Of a stretch of 64,000 nucleotides of DNA, positions 8,536-15,488 are shown one piece after another. This DNA comes from Nocardioides donggukensis (GTDB lineage: Bacteria > Actinomycetota > Actinomycetes > Propionibacteriales > Nocardioidaceae). The DNA lies in the NCBI RefSeq assembly GCF_014842875.1, contig NZ_JACYXZ010000003.1, positions 620,001-684,000 on the forward strand. The letters run 5' to 3'. Both the position numbers and the translations under genes were made by a program. The notes under the pieces were generated by a model. It was given only the letters and a program-made list of their open reading frames with translations. It was not told where the DNA came from and ran no database searches. How positions within the stretch are numbered: position 1 is the first letter of the stretch; every line of letters starts with the position of its first letter.

Positions 8536-9891
8536 ATGGACACGCGTCAGGCTGAGTTGCTCAGCGCCATCGACCCCGCGGAGCTCGGCCGCCGACTGCG
8601 CGCTGCCCGCATCGCCCAAGGTCTGACCCAGGCGGATCTGTCCGGCCCGGGCATGTCCGTCGGCTACGTCTCGCGGATGGAGTCCGGGCAGCGTCGCCCC
8701 ACCGCGAAGGTGCTCACCGAGCTCGCCGGCCGACTGGGCGCGCCCCTGGAGCAGTTCCTCGGCGGCGTCGCGCCGCGCGAGGTCGACGAGATCCGGCTGA
8801 CGCTCGACTACGCCGAGCTGTCGCTGGAGTCCGGCGAGCCGGTCGAGGCCGAGGCCAAGGTCCGCGACGCCCTGGAGCGCATCCAGCCCGGCTCCCTCGA
8901 GGACCTGGCGGAGCGGGGCCGCTTCCTGCTGGCCCGCTGCTTCGAGGCTCAGGGCCTCACCGACGACGCGATCCTCGCCTACGAGGCACTGGTCAACGGC
9001 GGCGCCACTGGTCTGGTCCACCTCAAGGCCGGGATCGGGCTCAGCCGCACCTACCGCGAGTCCGGTGACCTCACCCGGGCGATCGACAACGGCGAGAAGA
9101 TCCTTGCGAATCTCGCCGACACAGGTCTGGACAGCTCGGACGAGTCCGTCCAGCTGGCGGTGTCCGTGGCCTCGGCCCACTTCGAACGGGGGGACTCGGG
9201 CCACGCCGTCCGGATCTGCCGCACGGCCATCGCCAAGGCGGAGGCGCTGGGGTCGGCAACGGCCCGCGCCTCCGCCTACTGGAACGCCAGCGCCATGCAG
9301 GCCGAGCGTGGCGACGTCCGCGCCGCAGTGCCGCTCGCCGAGATGGCGCTGAACCTGCTCAGCGAGGGTCGCGACGCCCGCAACCTCTCCCGCCTCCGGG
9401 CGCAGCTGGGCCGGATGCAGCTCGCCCTCGACCCGCCGGAGCTCGAGCACGCGCGCGGCAACCTCGAGCAGGCCACGCAGGACCTCGCCTGGTCGAGTGC
9501 CAGCCCGGCCGAGTTCGCCTCGATCGAGCTGGAGCTGGCCAGGGCGCACTACCTCGCCGGCGACCTCCGGGCCTCGCGGGACCTGCTCATGCAGGTCCAG
9601 GCGGCGGTGGCCGGCGACGCGCCGCTCCTGGCAGCTGACGCCAAGGCCCTGGAGGGGCAGCTCTGCGCCTGCGCCGGTGACACCGCCGGTGCGACTGCGG
9701 CCTTCCTGCAGGCGACCCGGGTGCTCACGGGGGTCGGCGCGGACCGCGGGGCTGCTCAGCTGTGGTTCGACCTGGCCGGGCTCCTCGACGAGTACGGTCT
9801 CGCCGAGGAAGCCCGTGATGCCTACCGTCGTGCGGCGGCTTCGGCCGGTCTGCGTGCGAGGACGAGTACGCCGTCCCGCACGCTGGTCTGA
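8536..9891 (+). CDS. XRE-family regulator with C-terminal TPR domain
   Basis: A 451-residue protein. Residues 17-68 form a Cro/C1-type helix-turn-helix (LRAARIAQGLTQADL ... VSRMESGQRRP). Residues from about 90 to the end are all-helical and read as roughly nine tetratricopeptide-like repeats (for example AEAKVRDALERIQPGSLEDL and GDTAGATAAFLQATRVL). HTH plus TPR at this length is the architecture of RRNPP peptide-sensing regulators (NprR, PlcR, Rgg, AimR), whose TPR domain binds a re-imported signal peptide. It converges, 31 nt apart, on three tandem genes for identical short secreted peptides; I infer that these are its ligand or target. An AT-rich stretch with TTGACA at 8489 precedes the gene. 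Confidence 0.88.
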   Translation: MDTRQAELLSAIDPAELGRRLRAARIAQGLTQADLSGPGMSVGYVSRMESGQRRPTAKVLTELAGRLGAPLEQFLGGVAPREVDEIRLTLDYAELSLESGEPVEAEAKVRDALERIQPGSLEDLAERGRFLLARCFEAQGLTDDAILAYEALVNGGATGLVHLKAGIGLSRTYRESGDLTRAIDNGEKILANLADTGLDSSDESVQLAVSVASAHFERGDSGHAVRICRTAIAKAEALGSATARASAYWNASAMQAERGDVRAAVPLAEMALNLLSEGRDARNLSRLRAQLGRMQLALDPPELEHARGNLEQATQDLAWSSASPAEFASIELELARAHYLAGDLRASRDLLMQVQAAVAGDAPLLAADAKALEGQLCACAGDTAGATAAFLQATRVLTGVGADRGAAQLWFDLAGLLDEYGLAEEARDAYRRAAASAGLRARTSTPSRTLV

Positions 9892-9922
9892 TCCCGAGAA
9901 CCAGAAGAGACTCGCACAGGGG

Positions 9923-10045
9923 TCAGCAGCACCAGATGGTGCGGGACTCCTGCTTGCCGCCGGCCTCGGCGGGGGCGGCCACGCCGAGCGAGGCGATGAC
10001 GGCAACGGCGGCGGCGGCGATGAACTTCGTGGTGATACTGCGCAT
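9923..10045 (-). CDS. 40-aa secreted pre-peptide, copy 1 (putative signalling peptide)
   Basis: The third gene of a tandem triplet, transcribed leftward. The 40-residue product has a classic signal peptide: MRSITTKF, an Ala/Val hydrophobic core, then APAEA with an AxA cleavage site after residue 28. Cleavage would release the 12-residue peptide GGKQESRTIWCC. It has a good ribosome site (AGGAGAG) before ATG 10045. Its nucleotide sequence is identical to copy 2 over all 123 nt. No modification enzyme or transporter gene adjoins. A peptide pheromone is the favoured reading; an antimicrobial peptide is the alternative. Confidence 0.82.
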   Translation of the reverse strand: MRSITTKFIAAAAVAVIASLGVAAPAEAGGKQESRTIWCC

Positions 10046-10168
10046 GATTTCTCTCCTGAGAATGAGTTCGAGCGATACGTGGAGTGGGAACTGCGGCTGG
10101 TTCGCGTCCCCGGAGGATCGCACCCAGCCTGACTACTGGTCTAGATCAGCAGGTGCCGGATCGGGCGT

Positions 10169-10291
10169 TCAGCAGCACCAGATGGTGCGGGACTCCTGCT
10201 TGCCGCCGGCCTCGGCGGGGGCGGCCACGCCGAGCGAGGCGATGACGGCAACGGCGGCGGCGGCGATGAACTTCGTGGTGATACTGCGCAT
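10169..10291 (-). CDS. 40-aa secreted pre-peptide, copy 2
   Basis: The middle gene of the triplet, identical in nucleotide and amino-acid sequence to copy 1: signal peptide of 28 residues, then GGKQESRTIWCC. It starts at ATG 10291 with an AGGAGAG ribosome site; the 123-nt spacer to copy 1 is related to the 70-nt spacer to copy 3 only near the ribosome site and a GCGATAC block. The identity of copies 1 and 2 indicates a recent duplication or gene conversion. Confidence 0.82.
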   Translation of the reverse strand: MRSITTKFIAAAAVAVIASLGVAAPAEAGGKQESRTIWCC

Positions 10292-10361
10292 GATTCTCTC
10301 CTGGGAACGAGTGTTGGGCGATACCTGAGTTGAGGGATGCAGCTGGTGTGGCGCTGAGCGA

Positions 10362-10484
10362 TCAGCAGCACCAGATCGTGCGGGACTCCTGCTTGCCGCC
10401 GGCCTCAGCGGGGGCGGCCACGCCGAGCGAGGCGATGACGGCGACGGCGGCGGCGGCGACGAACTTGGTGGCGATGCTGCGCAT
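10362..10484 (-). CDS. 40-aa secreted pre-peptide, copy 3 (first in the operon)
   Basis: The promoter-proximal copy. It differs from copies 1 and 2 at two residues, both in the signal peptide (Thr5 to Ala, Ile9 to Val), and at several synonymous sites, one of them in the Thr codon of the mature SRTIWCC part. The mature 12-mer GGKQESRTIWCC is unchanged. It starts at ATG 10484 with ribosome site CCAGGAGAA. Its leader mRNA carries a 10-bp inverted repeat (10524-10555). The pattern of change points to selection on the released peptide. Confidence 0.82.
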   Translation of the reverse strand: MRSIATKFVAAAAVAVIASLGVAAPAEAGGKQESRTIWCC

Positions 10485-10523
10485 GGTGTTCTCCTGGGGA
10501 GTGAGTCGTGCTCTTCGGGTGGG

Positions 10524-10555
10524 GGTGAGGACAGCCCCGAGATGTTGTCCTCACC
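10524..10555 (-). promoter_or_regulatory. 10-bp inverted repeat in the leader of the peptide operon
   Basis: GGTGAGGACA (10524-10533) and TGTCCTCACC (10546-10555) are perfect reverse complements separated by 12 nt, about 40 nt upstream of the first peptide gene. The site could be an operator for the neighbouring XRE-TPR regulator or an mRNA hairpin controlling translation or transcript end. No U-run follows, so a simple terminator is less likely. Confidence 0.6.
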
Positions 10556-10721
10556 ACGAATCTTCGCAAAAAGCAGACGGGCGCGATAGGGAACTGTAAA
10601 GTTCAGGCAACAAAGGTTGGCAACCCCCCATCAGCCAGCCGGCGGAACACAACAGAACTCGAGGCGTCACCCCCCCCGACGGCCACGAGCGATGCGCGGC
10701 ACTCCCCCCAGCTGCGCCTAG

Positions 10722-10752
10722 GCCCCCCGCGTCCCCCATGGTCGCGGGGGGC
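10722..10752. terminator. GC-rich hairpin, possible terminator
   Basis: GCCCCCCGCG (10722-10731) pairs perfectly with CGCGGGGGGC (10743-10752) around an 11-nt loop. Only a short TTCT follows on the plus strand, so efficiency as an intrinsic terminator is uncertain. It lies downstream of the leftward AraC-type gene, which it might end. Confidence 0.4.
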
Positions 10753-10770
10753 TTCTGCGTTTCGGGCATG

Positions 10771-10818
10771 GGTCGTGTGCCTGAGAACGCCCCATAGCGC
10801 GTCGTGAGGCACACGACC
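10771..10818. repeat. perfect 12-bp inverted repeat with 24-nt spacer
   Basis: GGTCGTGTGCCT (10771-10782) and AGGCACACGACC (10807-10818) are exact reverse complements. The spacer is moderately palindromic (GCGCGTCG). The site lies in the gene-free stretch upstream of the peptide operon. It could be an operator, an unfolded recombination site or a stem-loop RNA; nothing in the sequence decides between these. Confidence 0.5.
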
Positions 10819-11078
10819 GGTCGCGTCTGGCGATGCCCGCACCGCACAGCTGTTGTCGGACTCCCAATGTCCATCCAACGGCCAGCGGGACACTCGCGCG
10901 GGGTCACACTGGTTGGGGGCTGAACGGCCGACATGCTGGACTCCAAGGCGAGGGTTCACTCCGAGTGCTTTGACACGTCGGCGCGGGATCAGGCCTGCGA
11001 ATAGATGCTCGTGTGCTCGCGATCCCTGTGGCGCCGGGGGCTCGCCTGCCCCCCCCCGCCGGGGTCTACGACGCTGGA

Positions 11079-12086
11079 TCACGGCGACGCGGACGCGCTA
11101 CCGCGGAAGGACAAGGGCGTCTGGTTCGTCCAGCCCTTGAAGGCCCGCTGGAACGAGCTCTGGTCGGAGAAGCCGACCAGGAACGCCACCTCGGCGAGGG
11201 AGTGACGGTTGTCGGCGAGGAGTGCCTCGGATGCCTCACGGCGAGCTCTGGTCGTGAGCCCCTGGAAGGTTTCCCCCTCCTCGGCCAGGCGTCGGTGCAG
11301 AGTGCGTTCGCTCATCCCGAGGCGGCGGGCGATCACCGACTTCTTGGGCAACCCGTCCGGGAGCAGGTCGGTGATGGTGGCGTGCACCGAGTCGACCAGG
11401 GAGCGCTCTTCCTGTTCGGACCGGAGCTGCTCGAGGTGGGCCAGCAGGAACGATGACAGACCCTGGTCCGCCAGACGGCCGCGGACGGCGAGGGTGGCTG
11501 CATCGAACTCGAGGGAGTTGCGGCGGGAGTCGTAGGTCACAGGGCAGCCGAAGTAGGAGTGGGCCTCGACGATGGACGCCGGGCGGGGGTGGGTGAAGGT
11601 CACCGCGCGCGGCACCACCCGGCGGCCTGCGGCCTCGGTCATCACCCCGACCACCGCCGCCAGGGCGCACTCGTTGGCCAGCCTGGCGCCGCGTCGAGGC
11701 GACGGTCGGGTGAGGATCAGCGTCGTCACCCGCTCAGGTTCGTCGAGCAGCTCGTACTCCAGAGTGTCGCTCAGCAGCACGATGTATCGGACCAGGCGTT
11801 GCAAGGAGTCGCGCAGCGTTTGCGCCGTCTTCAGGCCGAGCCCCATGGCGCTGAAGTCGTCAGGCTTGAGCTCAGCGGCGTACCGGTAGGGCAGGCCGTG
11901 GTCGCCGGGCACCGTGGCACGCTCGAGGAAGTCGTAGTAGTCCTCGGCGGCAACCTTCTCTGCCGACGCCCGCTGAGGGTCGACCTCCGGCGTCAGCCCG
12001 ATGCTCGCCAGCAATTCCGCAGGACTGACCGGGGCGCTGGCCACGCGCGCGACCACCCGGACCACCGAGCTCCGCACGCTGCTCAC
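11079..12086 (-). CDS. AraC-family transcriptional regulator
   Basis: About 335 residues from GTG 12086. The N-terminal two thirds match the arabinose-binding-like effector domain of this AraC subgroup (LLASIGLTPEVDP, YYDFLERATVPGDHGLPYRY, VRYIVLLSDTLEYEL, HSYFGCPVTYDSRRNSLEFD). The C-terminal 100 residues hold the double helix-turn-helix (VIARRLGMSERTLHRRLAEE and LAEVAFLVGFSDQSSFQRAF). The region upstream of 12086 stays open to a TTG at 12146, so the start is uncertain. It diverges from the oxidoreductase at 12182 with about 95 bp between, so it probably controls that gene and the three that follow. Confidence 0.9.
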   Translation of the reverse strand: MSSVRSSVVRVVARVASAPVSPAELLASIGLTPEVDPQRASAEKVAAEDYYDFLERATVPGDHGLPYRYAAELKPDDFSAMGLGLKTAQTLRDSLQRLVRYIVLLSDTLEYELLDEPERVTTLILTRPSPRRGARLANECALAAVVGVMTEAAGRRVVPRAVTFTHPRPASIVEAHSYFGCPVTYDSRRNSLEFDAATLAVRGRLADQGLSSFLLAHLEQLRSEQEERSLVDSVHATITDLLPDGLPKKSVIARRLGMSERTLHRRLAEEGETFQGLTTRARREASEALLADNRHSLAEVAFLVGFSDQSSFQRAFKGWTNQTPLSFRGSASASP

Positions 12087-12181
12087 ACCAGAGCAGCCTA
12101 GTGACCGCGTGGCCGCAACGGTCAACGGGACGGCCGCCGATGCCAAGCCACCGCCGGCCGCAGACTTCTAGCGTCGAGGAC

Positions 12182-13165
12182 ATGGCCACCCAGCTTCCCG
12201 ACACCGTTCAAGCCGTCCACCACAGCCACTACGGACCGCCCGCCCATCTCGCGCAGCGCCGAATCGCGATGCCCACACCGCCTGCGGAGCAGGTCGTCCT
12301 CCGCGTCCGCGCCGCCGGCATCAACCGTGGCGACGCGCTGGCCGTCGAGGGCCTGCCCTACGCCGCCCGGCTCTCCTACGGGTTCCCCCGACCCAAGCGC
12401 TCCGTTCCCGGCACCGACGTCGCCGGCACCGTCGTGGCCGTGGGCCGCGCCGTGACCGGCTGGCGGCCCGGGGACGCCGTGACCGGCTGGGCGAAGGGCG
12501 CCTTCGCCGAGTACACCACCGCATCGGCGTCCTCACTGCTGGCCATGCCTGAAGGCGTCACCTTCGAGGAGGCTGCGGCCACCCCCACCTCGGCAGTGAC
12601 CGCGCTCCAAGCGCTGCGCGCCGGTGGTATCGCGACGGCTCGGCGGGTGCTGGTGATCGGCGCCTCCGGGGGCGTGGGATCGTTCGCGGTCCAACTCGCC
12701 GCAGCGTACGGCGCGGAGGTGACCGGCGTCTGCTCCACCCGAAACGTCTCCCTGATCCGGTCCTTCGGTGCCCACCACGTCGTCGACTACGTGACCCAGG
12801 ACGTCACCAGCTGCACCGGCCACGACCTGGTCGTCGACCTCGTCGGGAAGCTGCCCCTGGTGCGCGCCCGCCGGATGGCGACGCGCGACGGCTGCTACGT
12901 CGTCGTCGGTGGCGGCACCGCGCGGACGCTCACCGGGATGCGACGGTTCGCGGCTGCGGCCCTGCTCTCACCGCTCGGACCTCAGCGGATCCGACCCCTC
13001 TTCGCGACCCCGAAGCGCGCCGACCTCGCCACGGTCCTCTCCTACCTGGCCTCCGGCCAGGTCCGCCCATTCGTCGAAGCGGCCTACGCCCTGCGCGACA
13101 CCGCCGACGCCATCGACTTCGTCAGTCGCGGGAAGGCCCGCGGCCGAGTCGTCCTCGTCGCCTGA
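12182..13165 (+). CDS. NAD(P)H quinone oxidoreductase-like zinc-independent alcohol dehydrogenase
   Basis: A 327-residue medium-chain dehydrogenase/reductase of the quinone oxidoreductase class. The N-terminal GroES-like domain (AAGINRGDALAVEG, VPGTDVAGTVVAVG) is followed by a Rossmann domain with VIGASGGVGSFAVQLA, a canonical GxGxxG-type NADPH loop. The structural-zinc cysteines are absent, as in quinone oxidoreductases. It is the first gene of a rightward set with DUF4386 and an alpha/beta hydrolase, divergent from the AraC gene. It has two relatives in the window (18636-19631 and a fragment at 26090). Confidence 0.9.
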   Translation: MATQLPDTVQAVHHSHYGPPAHLAQRRIAMPTPPAEQVVLRVRAAGINRGDALAVEGLPYAARLSYGFPRPKRSVPGTDVAGTVVAVGRAVTGWRPGDAVTGWAKGAFAEYTTASASSLLAMPEGVTFEEAAATPTSAVTALQALRAGGIATARRVLVIGASGGVGSFAVQLAAAYGAEVTGVCSTRNVSLIRSFGAHHVVDYVTQDVTSCTGHDLVVDLVGKLPLVRARRMATRDGCYVVVGGGTARTLTGMRRFAAAALLSPLGPQRIRPLFATPKRADLATVLSYLASGQVRPFVEAAYALRDTADAIDFVSRGKARGRVVLVA

Positions 13166-13192
13166 ATGCCCCATCCACCATCAGGAGGAGTC

Positions 13193-13972
13193 ATGTCAAC
13201 CGCCGCCACCGCCATCGCGCAGCCCACCGCTGCACCGAACCCGACCCAGCACCCGCGGCTGCGCCGGCTCAGCAAGGTCGCCGGCGCGCTCTACCTCGCG
13301 ATCTTCGTGATCTACCCGCTCTCCACGCTCGTCCGCTCCAGCCTCGTCGTGCCCGGGGATGCCGCTGCGACGGCGGACAACATCCGCGCCCAGGAGACCC
13401 TGTTCCGGTGGGGCTTGGCCGGTGAGGCCACGATCGTGCTCGTCGAGGTCGCCCTGGCCGGCGTGCTCTACGCGCTACTGCGACCCGTCAGCCGGTCGGT
13501 GTCCCTGGCCGGGGCGCTGGCCCGCGTCGCCGAGGCGGTCGTGATGGCCGCCGGCTGCCTGGCCACCGGTGTCTTCACCATGGTCGCGCTCGGCGACAGC
13601 GGCTCCCTCGCCGCCTTCGACGCCGACCAGCGCAACGCCCTGGCCCTCTTCTTCCAAGAGGCCAACGAGCACATCGTCCTGGTGTGGGGCTTCTTCTTCG
13701 CGCTCTCGCTGCTGCTCACCGGCTGGCTGGTCCACCGCTCGGGCTTCCTGCCGCGGTTCACGGGCATCCTGCTCGCGCTGGCCGGCGTCGGCTACCTCGT
13801 GCAGAGCTTCGGCACCTTCCTGGCCCCCGACCTGGCCGACACCTGGCAGCTGGTGGTGCTCGTGCTCGCCGTCCCCGGCGAGCTGATCTTCGCGCTCTGG
13901 CTTCTCACCAGGGGCGTCGACCACGTCAACTGGTCGGCTGCCGCCGACCGCGCCCGGCAGAGCCAGCTCTGA
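13193..13972 (+). CDS. DUF4386 family membrane protein
   Basis: A 259-residue membrane protein with six predicted helices (for example VAGALYLAIFVIYPLSTLV, IVLVWGFFFALSLLLTGWLV and LVVLVLAVPGELIFALWLL), matching DUF4386. A motif of this family, ANEHIVLVWGFFF, is present. Function is unknown; such genes often sit beside redox or lipid enzymes under AraC or TetR control. The start at ATG 13193 is supported by the AGGAGGAG ribosome site. It lies 27 nt after the oxidoreductase in the same operon. Confidence 0.85.
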   Translation: MSTAATAIAQPTAAPNPTQHPRLRRLSKVAGALYLAIFVIYPLSTLVRSSLVVPGDAAATADNIRAQETLFRWGLAGEATIVLVEVALAGVLYALLRPVSRSVSLAGALARVAEAVVMAAGCLATGVFTMVALGDSGSLAAFDADQRNALALFFQEANEHIVLVWGFFFALSLLLTGWLVHRSGFLPRFTGILLALAGVGYLVQSFGTFLAPDLADTWQLVVLVLAVPGELIFALWLLTRGVDHVNWSAAADRARQSQL

Positions 13973-13998
13973 CCCGCCTACACCCGAAGGAGCACGCC

Positions 13999-15240
13999 AT
14001 GAACGCCGTCCGCCGAGCCGGCCGCTGGGCAGTCTTGTACGCCACCCTGGTCGGGATCGTGATGATCGGACTCGCGGCACACGCCGGCTCCTACCTGTTC
14101 GGGTTCACCCAACCCAGCGCTACGGCCTCCCAGGACGCAGACCCCATGCTCAGCCACGCCGCCCCAGGTCGCCACCCGGTCGGGATACGCCGGATCGGGC
14201 CCGACGACGCCCCCGTCGCGATGACCGTCTGGTACCCCGCGAGCGACTCGACCGATTCGGAGCCGGCGACGCGCTACTCCTACTCGCTCACGGTGCTCGG
14301 CACGCAGACCGCCACGGCGTTGGCGACCTACCCCGGCGTCGCCCGGCACGGCGTCGAGGCTGACCTGGCCGGCGGGCCCTACCCGCTGGTGGTGCTCTCC
14401 GCGGGGTTCGCCATCAGCCCCGCCAGCTACGCCTGGCTGGCCGAGCACCTCGCCTCCCACGGCCTGGTCGTGGTCGCACCCCAGCACGCGGAGACCCTCG
14501 ACCCCTCCACCCTGTGGCGCTCCGCCATCGACCGGCCCGAGGTCGTGGCGCAGACCCGCGCGCACGTCGAGACGGCCGCGACGCCCGGCGGCGACCTCGC
14601 CGGGCTGGTCGACCCCAAGACAGTCGCCGTCGTCGGGCACTCCTACGGCGGCTACACCGCGCTCGCCGCGGCCGGTGCTCAGCTCGACCCCGACGCGTTC
14701 ACCTCCGGCTGCGCCACCGCGCGCGCGGACGACGACCCGATCGTGTTCCTCTGCGACGCCCTCCAGCCGCACCTCGATGACATCGTCGTTGCCCGCACGA
14801 CCGAGCCGGAACCCGTCGATGCCGTCGTCTCCCTCGCCGGGGACGCCGCCATGTTCGGCGAGACCGGCCTCGCTGCCGTCACCGCACCCCTGCTCGTCAT
14901 CGGCGGAACCGCCGACCACGACTCGCCCTTCGACTGGACCACCCGACTGGCCTACGAGAGCGCCGCCAGCAGGCACAAGGTCGAAGTGTCGCTGCGGGGC
15001 GCCGGGCACTTCGTCTTCACCGGCGGGTGCGACCGCACCCGGCGGATCCTCAGGCTCGTCACGACCGGCTTCTGCGACGACCCCGCCTGGGAGCGTGCGA
15101 AGGCCCGAGCCGTCACTCAGCACTACGTCGCGGCATTCCTGCTAGCCGAACTCACCGGGGCCACCGCCGCACGGACTGCGCTCACCGACCCAGCTGAGCC
15201 GTCCGGGGTTCGGCTACGCTCCGCGGAGCCGTCGCGGTGA
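13999..15240 (+). CDS. membrane-anchored alpha/beta hydrolase (PAF-acetylhydrolase-like)
   Basis: A 413-residue protein with an N-terminal membrane helix or signal anchor (residues 10-33), then an alpha/beta hydrolase fold resembling bacterial PAF-acetylhydrolase/dienelactone-type esterases: MTVWYPASD, PLVVLSAGFAISPASYAWLAE, the elbow GHSYGG with Ser215, the Asp in GGTADHDSP and the His in GAGHFVF. It probably acts outside or at the membrane on lipid or ester substrates. It lies 26 nt after DUF4386 in the same transcription unit. Confidence 0.88.
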   Translation: MNAVRRAGRWAVLYATLVGIVMIGLAAHAGSYLFGFTQPSATASQDADPMLSHAAPGRHPVGIRRIGPDDAPVAMTVWYPASDSTDSEPATRYSYSLTVLGTQTATALATYPGVARHGVEADLAGGPYPLVVLSAGFAISPASYAWLAEHLASHGLVVVAPQHAETLDPSTLWRSAIDRPEVVAQTRAHVETAATPGGDLAGLVDPKTVAVVGHSYGGYTALAAAGAQLDPDAFTSGCATARADDDPIVFLCDALQPHLDDIVVARTTEPEPVDAVVSLAGDAAMFGETGLAAVTAPLLVIGGTADHDSPFDWTTRLAYESAASRHKVEVSLRGAGHFVFTGGCDRTRRILRLVTTGFCDDPAWERAKARAVTQHYVAAFLLAELTGATAARTALTDPAEPSGVRLRSAEPSR

Positions 15241-15488
15241 GCGCGACTGGGAGCTAGGCGTCCCACGGGGCATAGGTCCACCGGCCGTGGACCGAGCGGC
15301 TCCTCCGGCGGCCTCAGGTCGAGTGGGAGTCGTCCAACTCCACGGGCCACCCCTGCGCCCTTCGAGGTGTGGACCCAGTCGGCTGTGGTCCGGGTGGTGC
15401 CCCTGGCAGAGGGCCGGTCTGTCACGACTCGCCACGGTCCAGGGTGCTGACGTCGCCAAGGGCATGCACGACCGGCGGAGATCGAGAG
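15241..15488. other. convergent intergenic region, no gene seen
   Basis: These 248 bases separate the rightward hydrolase from the leftward MFS fusion gene. I found neither a convincing coding frame nor a clear hairpin with a T-run. Confidence 0.5.

Larger units (their letters stand above)
10556..11078. other. gene-free stretch between peptide operon and AraC gene
   Basis: I see no convincing gene in these 523 bases. The open frames on both strands have no family resemblance and poor start signals. The stretch should contain the promoter of the leftward peptide operon (a TTTACAG ... CTATCG region near 10590-10605 is a weak candidate). It also holds two strong inverted repeats, listed separately, at 10722-10752 and 10771-10818. 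Confidence 0.6.

Noticed and set aside
10603..11082. 159-codon minus-strand frame upstream of the peptide genes
   Set aside because: No ribosome site, no family resemblance, and it covers two strong inverted repeats; more likely noncoding.
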